A stretch of 64,000 nt of DNA from Bradyrhizobium sp. WSM1417 (GTDB lineage: Bacteria > Pseudomonadota > Alphaproteobacteria > Rhizobiales > Xanthobacteraceae), in NCBI RefSeq assembly GCF_000515415.1, contig NZ_KI911783.1, forward strand, positions 6,869,831 through 6,933,830, written 5' to 3'. This document shows, piece by piece, positions 34,875 to 42,703 of this stretch (positions are counted from its first letter, which is position 1; each line of letters starts with the position of its first letter). The notes beneath the pieces are model-generated. The model searched no databases. It saw only the letters and a list, made by a program, of their open reading frames with translations, and was not told the origin of the DNA. Made by a program: the position numbers and the translations under genes.

Positions 34875-36179
34875 ATGACTTTTTCCAGTATCTTTGCGCA
34901 GTTCGTTGCGCTTCTCGGCGGCATCGCGCTGCAATGGCGAAAGCTGTCGGGCACCGTGCCTGCGCCGGCCTGGGGCCAGTCGCCCGCGATACCCGAAGCA
35001 AAGCCGCAAGGCGCCATCCCGACGCTGAAGATGCCGACGGCGCGGGGCTGGAGCGAGGGACAGAAGCCGACGGTCGCACCCGGGCTCAAGGTCAATGCGT
35101 TCGCGACCGGTCTCGACCATCCGCGCTGGATCGAGGTGCTGCCCAACGGCGACGTGCTGATCGCGGAGGCGACGCAGATCGCGGGAGCGCCACGGTCGGT
35201 GTTTCACTACGCAATGCAGGCCACCATGCGACGCGCCGCCGCGCTCGGCGTCAGCGCCAACCGCATCACGCTGCTGCGCGACAAGGACGGCGACGGGGTC
35301 GCGGAGTATCGCGGCGCGTTCATGGAAAATCTCAGCCAGCCATTCGGCATGGCGCTGGTCGGCGATACCTTTTATGTCGGCAACACCGACGGCGTGATGG
35401 CCTTCCCGTACGTGGCGAATGCCGATCGCATCACCGCTCCGGGCAAGCGCCTCACCAATTTCAAGCCGAGCGGCCACTGGACCCGCAGCCTGCTCGCGAG
35501 CCCCGACGGCAAAAAACTCTATGCTGGCGTCGGCTCGCTCAGCAACATCGCCGAGATGGGCATGGAGGTCGAGGAAGGCCGCGCCGCGGTCTACGAGCTC
35601 GACCTCGTCGCCGGCACGCAACGCATCTTCGGAGCCGGCCTGCGCAATCCGGTCGGTCTCGCCTGGGAGCCAACGACCGGCGTGCTCTGGACCGTCGTCA
35701 ACGAGCGCGACGGCCTCGGCGACGAAACGCCGCCGGACTATCTGACCTCGGTGCGCGACGGCGGCTTCTACGGCTGGCCCTATTGCTACTGGGGCAAGAC
35801 GGTGGACGATCGCGTGCCGCAGGATCCCGCGATGGTCGCCAAGGCGCTCACGCCCGACTACGCACTCGGCGGCCACACCGCTTCGCTCGGCCTGTGCTGG
35901 ATGCCGGCGGGCACGCTGCCGGGCTTCCCCGACGGCATGGCGATCGGCCAGCACGGTTCGTGGAATCGCAGCAAGCTGTCAGGCTACAAGTTGGTGTTCA
36001 TCCCGTTCGAGAACGGAAAGCCTTCGGGTCCCGCACGCGACATCCTGTCCGGCTTCCTCGCGCCCGACGAGAAAGAATCCTACGGCCGCCCGGTTGGCGT
36101 CGTGATCGGTCCCGACAAGAAGTCGCTGCTGATGGCCGACGACGTCGGCAACGTGATCTGGCGCGTCACCGGCGCTTGA
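34875..36179 (+). CDS. PQQ-dependent sugar dehydrogenase / L-sorbosone dehydrogenase-like protein
   Basis: The gene encodes 434 residues. An N-terminal hydrophobic segment suggests export. The rest is a six-bladed beta-propeller of the glucose/sorbosone dehydrogenase family. Matching strings are GLDHPRWIEVLPNGDVLIAE, DGVAEYRGAFMENLSQPFGMAL, GAGLRNPVGLAWEP, NERDGLGDETPPDYL and GQHGSWNRSKLSGYKLVFIPF. These are the conserved propeller and cofactor regions of periplasmic PQQ sugar oxidases. It would oxidise an aldose or similar sugar in the periplasm. It is convergent with aspartate dehydrogenase, whose stop lies three bases beyond its own. Confidence 0.88.
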   Translation: MTFSSIFAQFVALLGGIALQWRKLSGTVPAPAWGQSPAIPEAKPQGAIPTLKMPTARGWSEGQKPTVAPGLKVNAFATGLDHPRWIEVLPNGDVLIAEATQIAGAPRSVFHYAMQATMRRAAALGVSANRITLLRDKDGDGVAEYRGAFMENLSQPFGMALVGDTFYVGNTDGVMAFPYVANADRITAPGKRLTNFKPSGHWTRSLLASPDGKKLYAGVGSLSNIAEMGMEVEEGRAAVYELDLVAGTQRIFGAGLRNPVGLAWEPTTGVLWTVVNERDGLGDETPPDYLTSVRDGGFYGWPYCYWGKTVDDRVPQDPAMVAKALTPDYALGGHTASLGLCWMPAGTLPGFPDGMAIGQHGSWNRSKLSGYKLVFIPFENGKPSGPARDILSGFLAPDEKESYGRPVGVVIGPDKKSLLMADDVGNVIWRVTGA

Positions 36180-36182
36180 AGG

Positions 36183-37007
36183 TTATGTTCCAACACTGAG
36201 CGTGGCGCGCTGCTTGCGGAGCAGCGCGATCACGGACAGCGCCGTGATCAACCCGGTCTTGGGATTCTCGGACGGGATGTTCTCGATAGACATCGAGAAG
36301 CGCGCCGAATCCGCCTCGACCTCGATGCGATGAACATTGCGCGTCACGGTGGGGTCGGCCCAGATCTGCACCTGGGTGCGATGCGGCCCGACGCCCGCGA
36401 GCGACAGCGCGACCGCGACGTTGAGATTGGCCGGAAAGCCTTTCGCGGCCTCGCGCGCCGTGCCCTCGAACAGCTTCAGCGGCTCGCGCAGATGGTCGAT
36501 ATCGATGTTGTTCTGGACGATGAACGGCGCGCCCTTCAACCCGTCGATCGGCTTGCGTGTGACCATCTTCACCGAATGGATGGTGCCGATCGCGGCGGCG
36601 TTGACGGCGTCGAGCCCGATCAGCGCGCCGGTCGGCACGAGGATGCGGCCGCCATTGGCGCGGGCGAGATCGACAAGATCGAAATTGTCGAGCAGCCCGC
36701 CGACGCTGACCACGACCGCGGCCCTGCCGCGTTTCACTGCGGGCTCGACGATCGCGCGGAGTTGGCCGCTCGGCGCGCATTCGACGACGATGTCGGCGGC
36801 GTCGCCGAGCTGGTCAAGCGGCAATACGGATGGCGGACGACGCAGGCCCGAGAGGAATGTCTGATGCTTTGCGGGATCGCGCACCGCCACGGCGGAGAGC
36901 GTCAATCCCTCGACGCCCTGATCGAGCGCGGTCGCGATCTTGGTGCCGATCGAGCCGAGCCCCGCGATGGCAACCCGCATTTCGTTCGAAGCTCTCGGTT
37001 CCGTCAT
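36183..37007 (-). CDS. nadX: Aspartate dehydrogenase
   Basis: The gene encodes 274 residues. An N-terminal NAD-binding motif (RVAIAGLGSIGTKIA) is followed by VVECAPSGQLRAIVEPAVKRG and the C-terminal catalytic domain (VPTGALIGLDAVNAAAIGTIHSVKMVTRKP). This is the NadX-type L-aspartate dehydrogenase, which makes iminoaspartate/oxaloacetate and can feed NAD synthesis. No nadA or nadC gene is adjacent, so a catabolic role for aspartate or a related amino acid is equally possible. The stop (TAA at 36183) lies against the convergent sorbosone-dehydrogenase-like gene. A LysR regulator lies upstream on the same strand. Confidence 0.82.
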   Translation of the reverse strand: MTEPRASNEMRVAIAGLGSIGTKIATALDQGVEGLTLSAVAVRDPAKHQTFLSGLRRPPSVLPLDQLGDAADIVVECAPSGQLRAIVEPAVKRGRAAVVVSVGGLLDNFDLVDLARANGGRILVPTGALIGLDAVNAAAIGTIHSVKMVTRKPIDGLKGAPFIVQNNIDIDHLREPLKLFEGTAREAAKGFPANLNVAVALSLAGVGPHRTQVQIWADPTVTRNVHRIEVEADSARFSMSIENIPSENPKTGLITALSVIALLRKQRATLSVGT

Positions 37008-37044
37008 CGCATCACCCCTCTCGCCAAGCCGATGTCATAGCGCC

Positions 37045-37962
37045 TCAGGCGTCGCGCGCATAGCTGCGCAGACGCGTCTCGAGCACGGACAGCATCGCGT
37101 CGCGGGCCGGATCACGCGAGCCGCGCAGCCATGCGGCAGCGAGCGGCAGCCGGCCGACGGGTCCGATCTGCTTTGGCCGCAGCGGCACGAAGCGCACGCC
37201 TGACACCGCCATCCGCGTGCTCCAGCGCGGCACGATCGCGACCCCGAGCCGGGTTGCGACGAGATTGATGATGGTCTGCTTCTCGTCGGCGACCTGCACG
37301 ATGCGTGGCGTAAGGCCTGCCTGCTCGAACAGTCTTATCGTGAGGTCGTGGCTGTGCGGCCGCGAGCGACGATCCGGCACCAGCATAGCTTCGTCGGCGA
37401 TCTGGGAGAGCGTGATCGACTTGCGCGCGGCCAGCGCGTGGCGCCGCGGGAACGCCACGATGGCGGTCTCCTGCAGCAAATCGCGGAATTCGAGCCGCTT
37501 GTCCCGCTGAGCCGGCGGACGCACGAAGGCGAGATCGAGCGCGCCGGTCAGGATCTTCGGCAGCAGCCGGACGGTCTTGTCCTCGAGAAGCTGCACCGCG
37601 ATATCAGGATGCTTTGCGCGAAAATCGCGCAGCAACGCCGGCAAGAGTCCTGCCGCGGCACTGTCGATGGCGCCGACCCGGAGCTTTCGAGCAGCCCCCG
37701 CCCGCGCGCGATTGCGCAGATTGCTCTCGACCGCCTCGACGCGGGCAAGGATGGCACGGGCATCGCGCAGCAGCGTCGTGCCCTCTTCCGTCAACGACAC
37801 CGCACGCGTCGTCCGCGCGAACAGCCGCGTGTCCAGATCTTGCTCCAGCAGCTTGATCTGGCGGCCCAGTGCGGAGGGCAGCATCTGCAGATGCTGCGCC
37901 GCGCGGCCGAAATGCAACTGCTCGGCCGCCGCCACGAAGCATCGCAACTGATGCAATTCCAT
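37045..37962 (-). CDS. LysR family transcriptional regulator
   Basis: The gene encodes 305 residues. The N-terminal winged HTH reads ELHQLRCFVAAAEQLHFGRAAQHLQMLPSALGRQIKLLEQDLDTRLFART, the standard LysR DNA-binding region. The effector domain follows, with no name I can give. It is divergent from the tartrate dehydrogenase-like gene, and a TTATA-N11-TATAA box lies between them. It most likely activates that gene in response to its substrate and represses itself. The nadX gene lies downstream on the same strand, 37 bases away, and could be co-transcribed. Confidence 0.93.
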   Translation of the reverse strand: MELHQLRCFVAAAEQLHFGRAAQHLQMLPSALGRQIKLLEQDLDTRLFARTTRAVSLTEEGTTLLRDARAILARVEAVESNLRNRARAGAARKLRVGAIDSAAAGLLPALLRDFRAKHPDIAVQLLEDKTVRLLPKILTGALDLAFVRPPAQRDKRLEFRDLLQETAIVAFPRRHALAARKSITLSQIADEAMLVPDRRSRPHSHDLTIRLFEQAGLTPRIVQVADEKQTIINLVATRLGVAIVPRWSTRMAVSGVRFVPLRPKQIGPVGRLPLAAAWLRGSRDPARDAMLSVLETRLRSYARDA

Positions 37963-37990
37963 CCAACAGTCCTCTGATCCTGTGACGGGA

Positions 37991-38011
37991 TTATATCATT
38001 TTTTTGTATAA
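37991..38011. promoter_or_regulatory. Predicted LysR-type regulator binding box
   Basis: TTATA-TCATTTTTTTG-TATAA is a perfect 5-base inverted repeat with an 11-base spacer and contains the T-N11-A core typical of LysR sites. It lies 29 bp from the LysR start and about 85 bp before the tartrate dehydrogenase-like start, the usual place for such a site. Confidence 0.75.
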
Positions 38012-38095
38012 ACCAGCGCCGATTGAGCCCCTGCCCCTCCTCGCCTAGGTTCGCTGGCGTCACGCAATCCCACCGACATCTGGACGGAGCACCTC

Positions 38096-39169
38096 ATGCG
38101 TACCCATTCGATTGCAGCGATCCCCGCCGACGGCATCGGCCCCGAGGTCATCTCCGCCGGTGTCCACGTGCTTGAGGCGCTGGCCAAACGCAGCGGCGAC
38201 CTCGCCTTCAACATCAAGACGTTCGACTGGGGCTCGGACTATTACAAGAAGCACGGCGTGATGATGCCGGCCGACGGCCTTGCGGAGTTGAAGAAGTTCG
38301 ACGCGATCTATTTCGGCGCGGTCGGTGCGCCCGACGTGCCCGATCACATCACGCTGTGGGGGCTGCGGCTGCCGATCTGCCAGGGCTTTGACCAATACGC
38401 CAATGTGCGGCCGACCAAGATTTTGCCGGGCGTCGCCTCGCCGCTGCTCAATGTCGGCGTCGGCGACCTCGACTGGGTGATCGTGCGCGAGAATTCGGAG
38501 GGCGAGTATGCCGGCATGGGTGGCCGGGCCCACAGGGGCCTCCCGGAAGAGGTCGGCACCGAGGTCGCGGTGTTCACCCGCGTCGGTGTCACGCGGATCA
38601 TGCGCTATGCCTTCGAACTCGCGCGGTCGCGCCCGCGCAAGTTCCTGACCGTGGTGACCAAGTCGAACGCGCAGCGCCATGGCATGGTGATGTGGGACGA
38701 GATCGCTGCCGAGGTCGCGGCCGAATTCCCTGATGTGACCTGGGACAAGATGCTGGTCGACGCCATGACGGTGCGCATGACGCTGCATCCAAAGAGCCTC
38801 GACACCATCGTCGCGACCAACTTGCACGCCGACATCCTATCCGACCTCGCGGGCGCGCTGGCGGGAAGCCTCGGCGTGGCGCCGACCGCCAATATCGATC
38901 CGCAGCGCCGCTTCCCCTCGATGTTCGAGCCGATCCACGGCTCGGCGTTCGACATCACCGGCAAGGGCATCGCCAATCCGGTTGCGACATTCTGGACCGG
39001 CGCGCAGATGCTGGAGCATCTGGGCGAGAAGGACGCGGCGGCTCGGCTGATGGCGGCGGTGGAGAAGGTATGCGCCGCCGGCGTGCTGACACCTGATGTC
39101 GGTGGCACGGCGACGACGAAGGACGTGACGGATGCCGTGATCGAAGCGATCCAGGGATCGAACGTGTAA
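38096..39169 (+). CDS. Tartrate dehydrogenase / D-malate dehydrogenase-like (isocitrate dehydrogenase family)
   Basis: The gene encodes 357 residues of the metal-dependent isocitrate/isopropylmalate dehydrogenase superfamily. Motifs: IPADGIGPEVI, LRLPICQGFDQYANVRP, VIVRENSEGEYAGMGG, the catalytic Lys/Asp stretch VTKSNAQRHGMVMWDE, MLVDAMTVRM, DILSDLAGALAGSLGVAPTANI and FEPIHGSAFDITGKGIANP. The phrase LWGLRLPICQGFDQYANVRP and the VMWDE region favour tartrate or D-malate dehydrogenases (TtuC, YeaU) over LeuB. It oxidatively decarboxylates a 2-hydroxy dicarboxylate in the cytoplasm. Control by the divergent LysR protein is likely. Confidence 0.9.
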   Translation: MRTHSIAAIPADGIGPEVISAGVHVLEALAKRSGDLAFNIKTFDWGSDYYKKHGVMMPADGLAELKKFDAIYFGAVGAPDVPDHITLWGLRLPICQGFDQYANVRPTKILPGVASPLLNVGVGDLDWVIVRENSEGEYAGMGGRAHRGLPEEVGTEVAVFTRVGVTRIMRYAFELARSRPRKFLTVVTKSNAQRHGMVMWDEIAAEVAAEFPDVTWDKMLVDAMTVRMTLHPKSLDTIVATNLHADILSDLAGALAGSLGVAPTANIDPQRRFPSMFEPIHGSAFDITGKGIANPVATFWTGAQMLEHLGEKDAAARLMAAVEKVCAAGVLTPDVGGTATTKDVTDAVIEAIQGSNV

Positions 39170-39257
39170 TCCGAACTACGTCTCTCCCTCCCCCGTTCTT
39201 GCGGGGAGAGGGTGGAGCGGGAGGCGCCGGGGATTCCAAAAAATTTTGGACCCCCTC

Positions 39258-39286
39258 TTGAAACCAGAACGGGCTTTTTTTATTTT
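39258..39286 (+). promoter_or_regulatory. Predicted sigma-70-type promoter of the Hsp20 gene
   Basis: TTGAAA (39258-39263), a 17-base spacer and TATTTT (39281-39286). Housekeeping-type promoters are usual for ROSE-controlled small heat shock genes in Bradyrhizobium, where heat control is exerted on translation. Transcription would start near 39293. Confidence 0.6.
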
Positions 39287-39292
39287 TCCGCT

Positions 39293-39403
39293 GCCGCCGA
39301 GAGGTGGCGTTCCCGACGCCTCTAGGGTCGGGAAGCTGAGACGGGCACCGGTCGTGTCCGGTGTCGTTCGTATCCATTTTGCTCCTTGGAGGATCTGGCT
39401 ATG
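39293..39403 (+). ncRNA. ROSE-type RNA thermometer in the hsp20 5' untranslated region
   Basis: The leader carries several hairpins and ends with TTTTGCTCCTTGGAGGAT just before the start codon. The conserved TTGCTCC faces the Shine-Dalgarno GGAGGA across a very short loop. This is the defining 3' hairpin of Bradyrhizobium ROSE elements: it hides the ribosome site at normal temperature and melts on heat shock. The first hairpin region includes CGAGAGGTGG and GACGCCTCT. Identification rests on the motif and on the downstream Hsp20 gene. Confidence 0.85.
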
Positions 39404-39856
39404 CGCGCTTACGACTTCTCTCCCTTGTGGCGTTCGACCGTTGGCTTCGACCGCCTTTTCGACCTCGTCGAAACGGCACAGCGTGCCGGCGAGGACAACT
39501 ATCCCCCCTACAACATCGAACGCATCGGCGAGGATCGCTACCAGATTTCGCTTGCGATTGCGGGCTTCTCACCCAACGAAGTCACGGTGACGGCCGAGCA
39601 GAACGCGGTGACCGTCGAGGGAAACAAGCCGGACCGAGCCGAACGCGAATATCTCTACCGGGGCATTTCCGCGCGGCCGTTCAAGCGGCAGTTTAACCTG
39701 GCCGATTATGTTCAGGTGCACAGCGCCTCGTTCGAGAACGGCCTGCTGAAGATCGAACTGGTCCGGGAAATCCCTGAAGCCATGAAGCCGCGGCGAATTG
39801 CCATCAATGCCGCGCCGTCCGGCAACGTGCATCAACTCGAAGGCAAAGCCGCCTGA
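39401..39856 (+). CDS. Small heat shock protein (Hsp20/IbpA family)
   Basis: The gene encodes 151 residues. The short N-terminal arm is MRAYDFSPLWRSTVGFDRLFDLVE. The alpha-crystallin domain (about 35-130) contains YQISLAIAGFSPNEVTVTAEQ, YLYRGISARPFKRQF and FENGLLKIELVREIPEAMKPR. The C-terminal IAI motif in RRIAIN mediates assembly. It is a cytoplasmic ATP-independent holdase that keeps unfolding proteins soluble. Translation is controlled by the ROSE thermometer upstream. It is of the rhizobial class A type. Three small unknown genes follow on the same strand. Confidence 0.93.
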   Translation: MRAYDFSPLWRSTVGFDRLFDLVETAQRAGEDNYPPYNIERIGEDRYQISLAIAGFSPNEVTVTAEQNAVTVEGNKPDRAEREYLYRGISARPFKRQFNLADYVQVHSASFENGLLKIELVREIPEAMKPRRIAINAAPSGNVHQLEGKAA

Positions 39857-39972
39857 ATTCGGTCTGTCGGAGACCCGCGTGATCCCGCCCGATCGTCGGG
39901 CGGGATCACCATGGCCTTCGACCGCGTACCCGAATGCAAGTCAGAGGTTTAGAGAAAGGAGGAGGACCTCTC

Positions 39973-40290
39973 ATGCTCGATCATGTCGACAACATCATCG
40001 ATCTGAATGCGATATTGCACCCTGGCTCCGTCTATGATTATCCCCGCGACGTCATAGCCGACCCAACGCTGTCGATCGGCGAGAAGCGCGCGATCCTTGC
40101 GTCCTGGGCTTCGGATGCAGCCAGTATCGCCTCGAGTCCGGCATTGCGGGAGCTTCCCGGCTCGGGCAAAGCCGTCACCATCGACGAAATTCTGGAAGCG
40201 CTCGCGAGCCTCGATCACCATCCGAAGGGCCCTCCGGGTGGCAAGCCGGTTCGCACGCGATCCGTCGAACGAACCGGCCTCGCAGCCTAG
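39973..40290 (+). CDS. Conserved rhizobial hypothetical protein (105 residues)
   Basis: The protein reads MLDHVDNIIDLNAILHPGSV, then a conserved-looking block DVIADPTLSIGEKRAILASW ASDAASI, and a helical end with TIDEILEALASLDHH. The DPxLSxxEKRAILASWASDA pattern recurs in Rhizobiales proteins of unknown function. AAAGGAGGAGG directly upstream is a very strong ribosome site. It follows Hsp20 by 116 bases and may belong to the same stress-related group. It has no signal peptide or known domain. Confidence 0.72.
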   Translation: MLDHVDNIIDLNAILHPGSVYDYPRDVIADPTLSIGEKRAILASWASDAASIASSPALRELPGSGKAVTIDEILEALASLDHHPKGPPGGKPVRTRSVERTGLAA

Positions 40291-40316
40291 GCAACGACAG
40301 GTCAACGGGGATTGCG

Positions 40317-40556
40317 ATGAGGGTTGATGAAGACCTGGCCTTGTTGCGCGGCCACCGCAGCAACATCAGCCGATATCAGCGGTTGCTCAAGACCGAACTG
40401 ACCGAGTTCGAACGGCGGTTCATCGAGCGACGTTTGTCTGAGGAGCGCTCGGCGATCGAGAAGCTCGCCGTCTCTGCCTTTCCGCTCACCTTTCAGGCTC
40501 CGAACCGGGCGATGGGGAACGCAGCCACGCGCCTGACGGCGAGCAGCCACGGGTAA
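40317..40556 (+). CDS. Small hypothetical protein (79 residues)
   Basis: The gene encodes a basic, helical protein: MRVDEDLALLRGHRSNISRYQ, RLLKTELTEFERRFIERRLSEERSAIEKL and a short unstructured tail. The central helix is strongly amphipathic and could form a coiled coil. It starts 26 bases after the previous small gene and ends five bases before the next, which suggests an operon. No known family recognised. Confidence 0.55.
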   Translation: MRVDEDLALLRGHRSNISRYQRLLKTELTEFERRFIERRLSEERSAIEKLAVSAFPLTFQAPNRAMGNAATRLTASSHG

Positions 40557-40561
40557 TCGAC

Positions 40562-40831
40562 ATGCCCGAACAGCTCCCGACATTCGAGGTGTTCCTGAAG
40601 AAATGCGGTCGAAGGACATGGCGGTGGCGTGTCTGCACGACGGAAGGACGCCTGGTCATGCACGGCTGCGAAAACGGCCGACCGGCCGCCAAATATGCGG
40701 CTGAAAGGGCGTTGTTTCTGATGCTTCTCGCCGCGCCTTATCGCCCGGCGCGCCGGGCTTCCGCCACGGCTCGCTCCTCCTTGGCGACACCCGCCTCAAG
40801 ATGGCTGCCGCGACACAAGATGCGTGAATGA
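40562..40831 (+). CDS. Small hypothetical protein (89 residues)
   Basis: The first half looks ordered: PEQLPTFEVFLKKCGRRTWRWRVCTTEGRLVMHGCENGRPAAKYAAERAL. It has three cysteines and a Trp/Arg-rich strand, similar in feel to small beta-alpha rhizobial proteins. The second half is Ala/Arg-rich and less convincing. It starts five bases after the previous small gene. Function unknown. Confidence 0.5.
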   Translation: MPEQLPTFEVFLKKCGRRTWRWRVCTTEGRLVMHGCENGRPAAKYAAERALFLMLLAAPYRPARRASATARSSLATPASRWLPRHKMRE

Positions 40832-40898
40832 CAGGCGCCGCGGGGATGGTGCCTGGCATCAGCCAAGCCCCATCTCCGCCATCTCCGTTGCTGACCGC

Positions 40899-41831
40899 TT
40901 ACCGCCGTGCGGGCGATGGGGTCGCCATGGCGGCTGTCGGCTCCGGCGGCATCAGGTGGCGCGGGACGACGATGGACTGGCCGGGGGTGAGCGTGGCGTT
41001 CTCCGGCAGCGAGTTGCTCTGCGCCAGCGACCACAACGGCACGCGATTGGCTACCGCGATGCTCTCCATGGTGTCGCCCCGGCGCACCGGTAGCCGCACG
41101 CCACTATCCCACAATTCGACAAGCGTATTCGCCGGCACGAGGTAGCGCAGCGGCACGGCATCGACCTGCGTCTGGGGCGGAATGCGCGGCAACTGCGTGA
41201 CCATGTCGACGATCTGACGGTGGATGTCGTCGGACTTCTCGATGTTGATGTGGCTGACTCGCGCGTTCTCCTTCAGGTCATAGCTCGCATAGTGACCGCG
41301 ATAGCCCGGCACCGCGACCACGTTGCCGCCACCGAGCACGCTGTCGGAGAGATAGATGTTGATGAAGCGCTCGACATTGAGCGGCACGTCGCCGGTCGCA
41401 TGCGCGGGATCGATGGTAATGACGAGGCTGATCGGGACGTTCTCCTTGGCCGCCATCTCTGAGATGACGATCGAGCAAAGCCCGCCCATCGAATGCCCGA
41501 TCAGCACGATCGGCGCCGGCGTTTCCTTGTAGCTGGAGATGGCACGATCGCCGATCCATCGGCAGATGGTGAATTCATAGACGTTGGCGGAAAAGCCGGC
41601 CTGCGTCAGCTTCTCTTCGAGCCGGTCCATGCCGGTGGAAAAGAACGGCCCCATGGCGCCACGGAACAGGTAGATTTTCGGCGGCGGCAATGGCTCAAAC
41701 GGTGGGGGCGGTGGCGCGGCGGGTGCGGCCGCGGCGGGCTTCGTCTTGGCAGGTGAGGCAACGGCCGTCCCTGTGCTCAAGGCCAGCAGCGTAACGGCTG
41801 CCAGCGCGAGGAGTCGCCTCAAATCGATCAT
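40899..41831 (-). CDS. Secreted alpha/beta hydrolase-like protein with C-terminal LysM domain
   Basis: The gene encodes 310 residues. The signal peptide (about 1-25) is followed by a Pro/Ala linker. Next is an alpha/beta hydrolase-like domain with KIYLFRGAMGPFFSTGMDRLEEKL and the lipase-type elbow GHSMGG (112-117, Ser114). A LysM domain (about 250-293: RRGDTMESIAVANRVPLWSLAQSN ... LTPGQSIVVP) suggests binding to peptidoglycan or another N-acetylglucosamine polymer. It would act in the periplasm. The hydrolase part is paralogous to the protein at 48290. Ester substrate unknown. The ATG at 41831 starts the signal peptide. Confidence 0.8.
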   Translation of the reverse strand: MIDLRRLLALAAVTLLALSTGTAVASPAKTKPAAAAPAAPPPPPFEPLPPPKIYLFRGAMGPFFSTGMDRLEEKLTQAGFSANVYEFTICRWIGDRAISSYKETPAPIVLIGHSMGGLCSIVISEMAAKENVPISLVITIDPAHATGDVPLNVERFINIYLSDSVLGGGNVVAVPGYRGHYASYDLKENARVSHINIEKSDDIHRQIVDMVTQLPRIPPQTQVDAVPLRYLVPANTLVELWDSGVRLPVRRGDTMESIAVANRVPLWSLAQSNSLPENATLTPGQSIVVPRHLMPPEPTAAMATPSPARR

Positions 41832-41959
41832 CAGTCCAGCAGTCCCACTCCGGGAGGCTGCAGCCTCCCCCAAAGGCGCTTAGTGACGGTCGATTGGGTG
41901 GAATTTGGGGCACGGAACCGGGGCTCGATCCGCGCTCATTCCAGCATCTCGACACCCAA

Positions 41960-42577
41960 TCACTGCATGCTCTTGAGCCTGCTGCGGTGGGCAGCCTGTT
42001 TCGCGCGGTTGCCGCAGACCGCCATGATGCACCATCGCCGCGCGCGCCTGCGCGTGTGGTCGGCGAACAGCATGGTGCAGTTGTGCCCCTCGCACGCCTT
42101 GACGTTCGAAAAGTCCTCCTCGCAGACGAACTTCGCCATGGCTTCGCCAACCGGCAGCAATAGCGCCTCCGGCGATCGCCAGCGTCGCCTCATCCGCAAT
42201 ACCAGAGCGCCGCCATCGTCCTGCCCGGGCTCGATCCGGCTGAAGGCTTCGTCGCGCTCCAGCAGGCCGTTCAATGGACCGAGCTCGCGCAAGGCATCTG
42301 TCGTGAGCGGCCGGCCCGCATGCTTGCGCACGACCCCCCTGAACCATTCGCGCAAGGCGCGCGCCTGATCCGCGACCTTGTCCAGCTCGTCCGGCGTGGC
42401 GCGTGCCGTCAGCGCGTGCAGATCATCCGCCGGCACCAGCTTCGCCTGCGCCAGCCAGTCGATCAGGCCATCGCCGTCGTCGATCCAGTCCACGGGCGTA
42501 TCGACCGGCGTCGCCACCGAGTTGAGGAAGTCGAGGCCGAGCGAGTCGGCGATGAACATGGCGGGCGGGCGGTCCAT
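41960..42577 (-). CDS. ABATE / CGNR zinc-finger transcriptional regulator
   Basis: The gene encodes 205 residues. The N-terminal ABATE-type domain reads SLGLDFLNSVATPVDTPVDWIDDGDGLIDWL. The C-terminal CGNR zinc finger has Cys162, Cys167, Cys183 and Cys188 in ACEGHNCTMLF and WCIMAVCGNRAK. The family probably binds DNA through the basic finger region and a small ligand through ABATE. It is divergent from an alpha/beta hydrolase gene, with a TAAC/GTTA palindrome between, and is likely to regulate that gene. Confidence 0.87.
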   Translation of the reverse strand: MDRPPAMFIADSLGLDFLNSVATPVDTPVDWIDDGDGLIDWLAQAKLVPADDLHALTARATPDELDKVADQARALREWFRGVVRKHAGRPLTTDALRELGPLNGLLERDEAFSRIEPGQDDGGALVLRMRRRWRSPEALLLPVGEAMAKFVCEEDFSNVKACEGHNCTMLFADHTRRRARRWCIMAVCGNRAKQAAHRSRLKSMQ

Positions 42578-42703
42578 GAGCGGTCCTTGGCCGGTCGGGA
42601 GAACATGGACATAGATAACCAGTTAAGACGCCATTGACAAGTTACGATTCCTAACAGTAACCTCTTAAATAGCTCTTATTCGGTTACTCAAATGGAGAAT
42701 GTC

